Below, piece by piece: positions 63,450-64,000 of a DNA stretch of 64,000 nucleotides (positions are counted from its first letter, which is position 1; each line of letters begins with the position of its first letter). A program made the translations under genes and the position numbers. The notes beneath the pieces were generated by a model that saw nothing but the letters and a program-made list of their open reading frames with translations, was not told the DNA's origin and made no database searches. Source of the stretch: Gammaproteobacteria bacterium (GTDB taxonomy: Bacteria; Pseudomonadota; Gammaproteobacteria; Pseudomonadales; Azotimanducaceae); contig JAJFJZ010000008.1 of NCBI GenBank assembly GCA_021773565.1, forward strand, positions 248,001 through 312,000, written 5' to 3'.

Positions 63450-63845
63450 CTAGTCCTGTAAAGAAATAATGGTGGTCTGTATCAGTTTCATTTTACCCAG
63501 AATGATATTGGCCTGGTCTTTCGTTAAACCATATTGTGCACAGTCTTTCAGAGTCTCAAAATCTGTATTCAGTCTCTGCTTATAGTTTGATACGCAGGTA
63601 TTCCAGCGTTTCATTTTGCGTTCGTTCCGCGCCAGGGTGTATGAGTCGACGTCTGTTTGTGTGCGGTCTCCGCTGCCATCTGTGATGGCAATACCTGCGC
63701 CGCGTATTTTCGGTTTGGTGCATTCCAAAGCGGGCAGTTCCCAGTCCAGAGCCTGCTGAACTTTTGCGTGTATTGCGGCTTCCACTGTCGATACGGATAC
63801 TGCGCATCCGAGAAGTAATACACCGATAAATTGTTGTTTGTTCAT
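63450..63845 (-). CDS. Hypothetical secreted cysteine-containing protein
   Basis: About 131 residues, unrecognised. The ATG at 63845 has a GGGGGT element about 5 bases upstream and gives a signal peptide (QQFIGVLLLGCAVSVSTVEA), so it should be periplasmic. The mature part has three cysteines (ALECTKP, NTCVSN and KDCAQYG), allowing one disulfide, and a helical C-terminal half rich in Lys and Gln. Ends at the bidirectional terminator. No family was recognised. Confidence 0.72.
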   Translation of the reverse strand: MNKQQFIGVLLLGCAVSVSTVEAAIHAKVQQALDWELPALECTKPKIRGAGIAITDGSGDRTQTDVDSYTLARNERKMKRWNTCVSNYKQRLNTDFETLKDCAQYGLTKDQANIILGKMKLIQTTIISLQD

Positions 63846-64000
63846 ATTGCACCCCCTGTACAAAATGCGATAGGAAGAGCTTTCCTAGCTATAAAGGTGA
63901 CATGCTACATGGCGTTGGACATCATTCTCAAGAGCAATCAGTTGTGGGCTGGTATTCCTGCAGATATCCATCACCTTTGGACAACGCCCGGCAAAGCGAC
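63846..64000. other. Window-edge region without visible gene
   Basis: 155 bp upstream of the secreted protein gene. It must contain that gene's promoter; no other open frame or structure is supported before the edge. Confidence 0.3.

Noticed and set aside
1-64000. tRNA, rRNA, CRISPR array or prophage
   Set aside because: None was recognised; intergenic regions are short and the larger ones are accounted for.

Overview
The window looks like a contiguous piece of a gammaproteobacterial chromosome, probably from a marine or other aquatic heterotroph. The main evidence is the conserved block miaB - ybeZ - ybeY - ybeX/corC - lnt - leuS - lptE - holA (40503-50119), in the order seen in Pseudomonas-like genomes. 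Base composition looks moderate (roughly half GC, judged by eye) and even. I see no phage, insertion sequence, CRISPR array, tRNA or rRNA. Coding density is very high: neighbours often overlap by 1-17 bases, and four convergent pairs end in the same CTAA overlap.

Layout. 1-9716: a 5'-truncated oxyR facing a Prx5-type peroxiredoxin, an acyl-CoA synthetase, a DEAD-box RNA helicase, YaiI, an HCCA isomerase/DsbA-like protein, an MFS transporter overlapping a PI-PLC-like lipoprotein, and a DUF385 nitroreductase. 9669-19240: a minus-strand run of seven genes. Its core is an envelope-lipid module (MlaC/HpnM-like, MlaA, HpnN/MMPL-type RND protein, LtaS/MdoB-like phosphotransferase) behind a ketoacyl-ACP synthase III, an MFS transporter and a secreted amidohydrolase. 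19374-29783: mostly redox and catabolic genes (carotenoid oxygenase, aldo/keto reductase, two LLM flavoproteins, flavodoxin-like protein, SDR, Zn-alcohol dehydrogenase), plus a Do-type protease, folK and a secreted phospholipase C/P1-nuclease-like protein. 29794-31750: a tightly packed operon of a PTPS/QueD-like enzyme, an SDR and a YhhQ-type transporter. 31892-40374: a beta-lactamase-fold hydrolase, a bacterial cereblon-like CULT-domain protein, a divergent Tag-like glycosylase, an FAD reductase carrying an 18-bp tandem repeat, an FMN hydroxy-acid oxidase, an Lrp regulator divergent from a leucine-type dehydrogenase, and an acyl-CoA ligase that appears to start at CTG next to DUF1820.

After the housekeeping block come a two-gene RND efflux operon (50149-54662), an odd glycerophosphodiesterase, a 40-bp perfect inverted repeat enclosing further hairpins (55934-56097), a SixA-like phosphatase, a CobS/CobT chelatase-type pair followed by a Nudix hydrolase, and a TonB-dependent receptor with a near-consensus promoter and a bidirectional terminator. 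The window closes with a small secreted cysteine-containing protein of unknown function.

The most noteworthy items are the CULT-domain gene, the Mla/HpnN/LtaS-like operon, the large inverted repeat, the PTPS operon (a possible dihydroneopterin aldolase replacement) and the CTG start. All family calls come from reading motifs; no database search was run.
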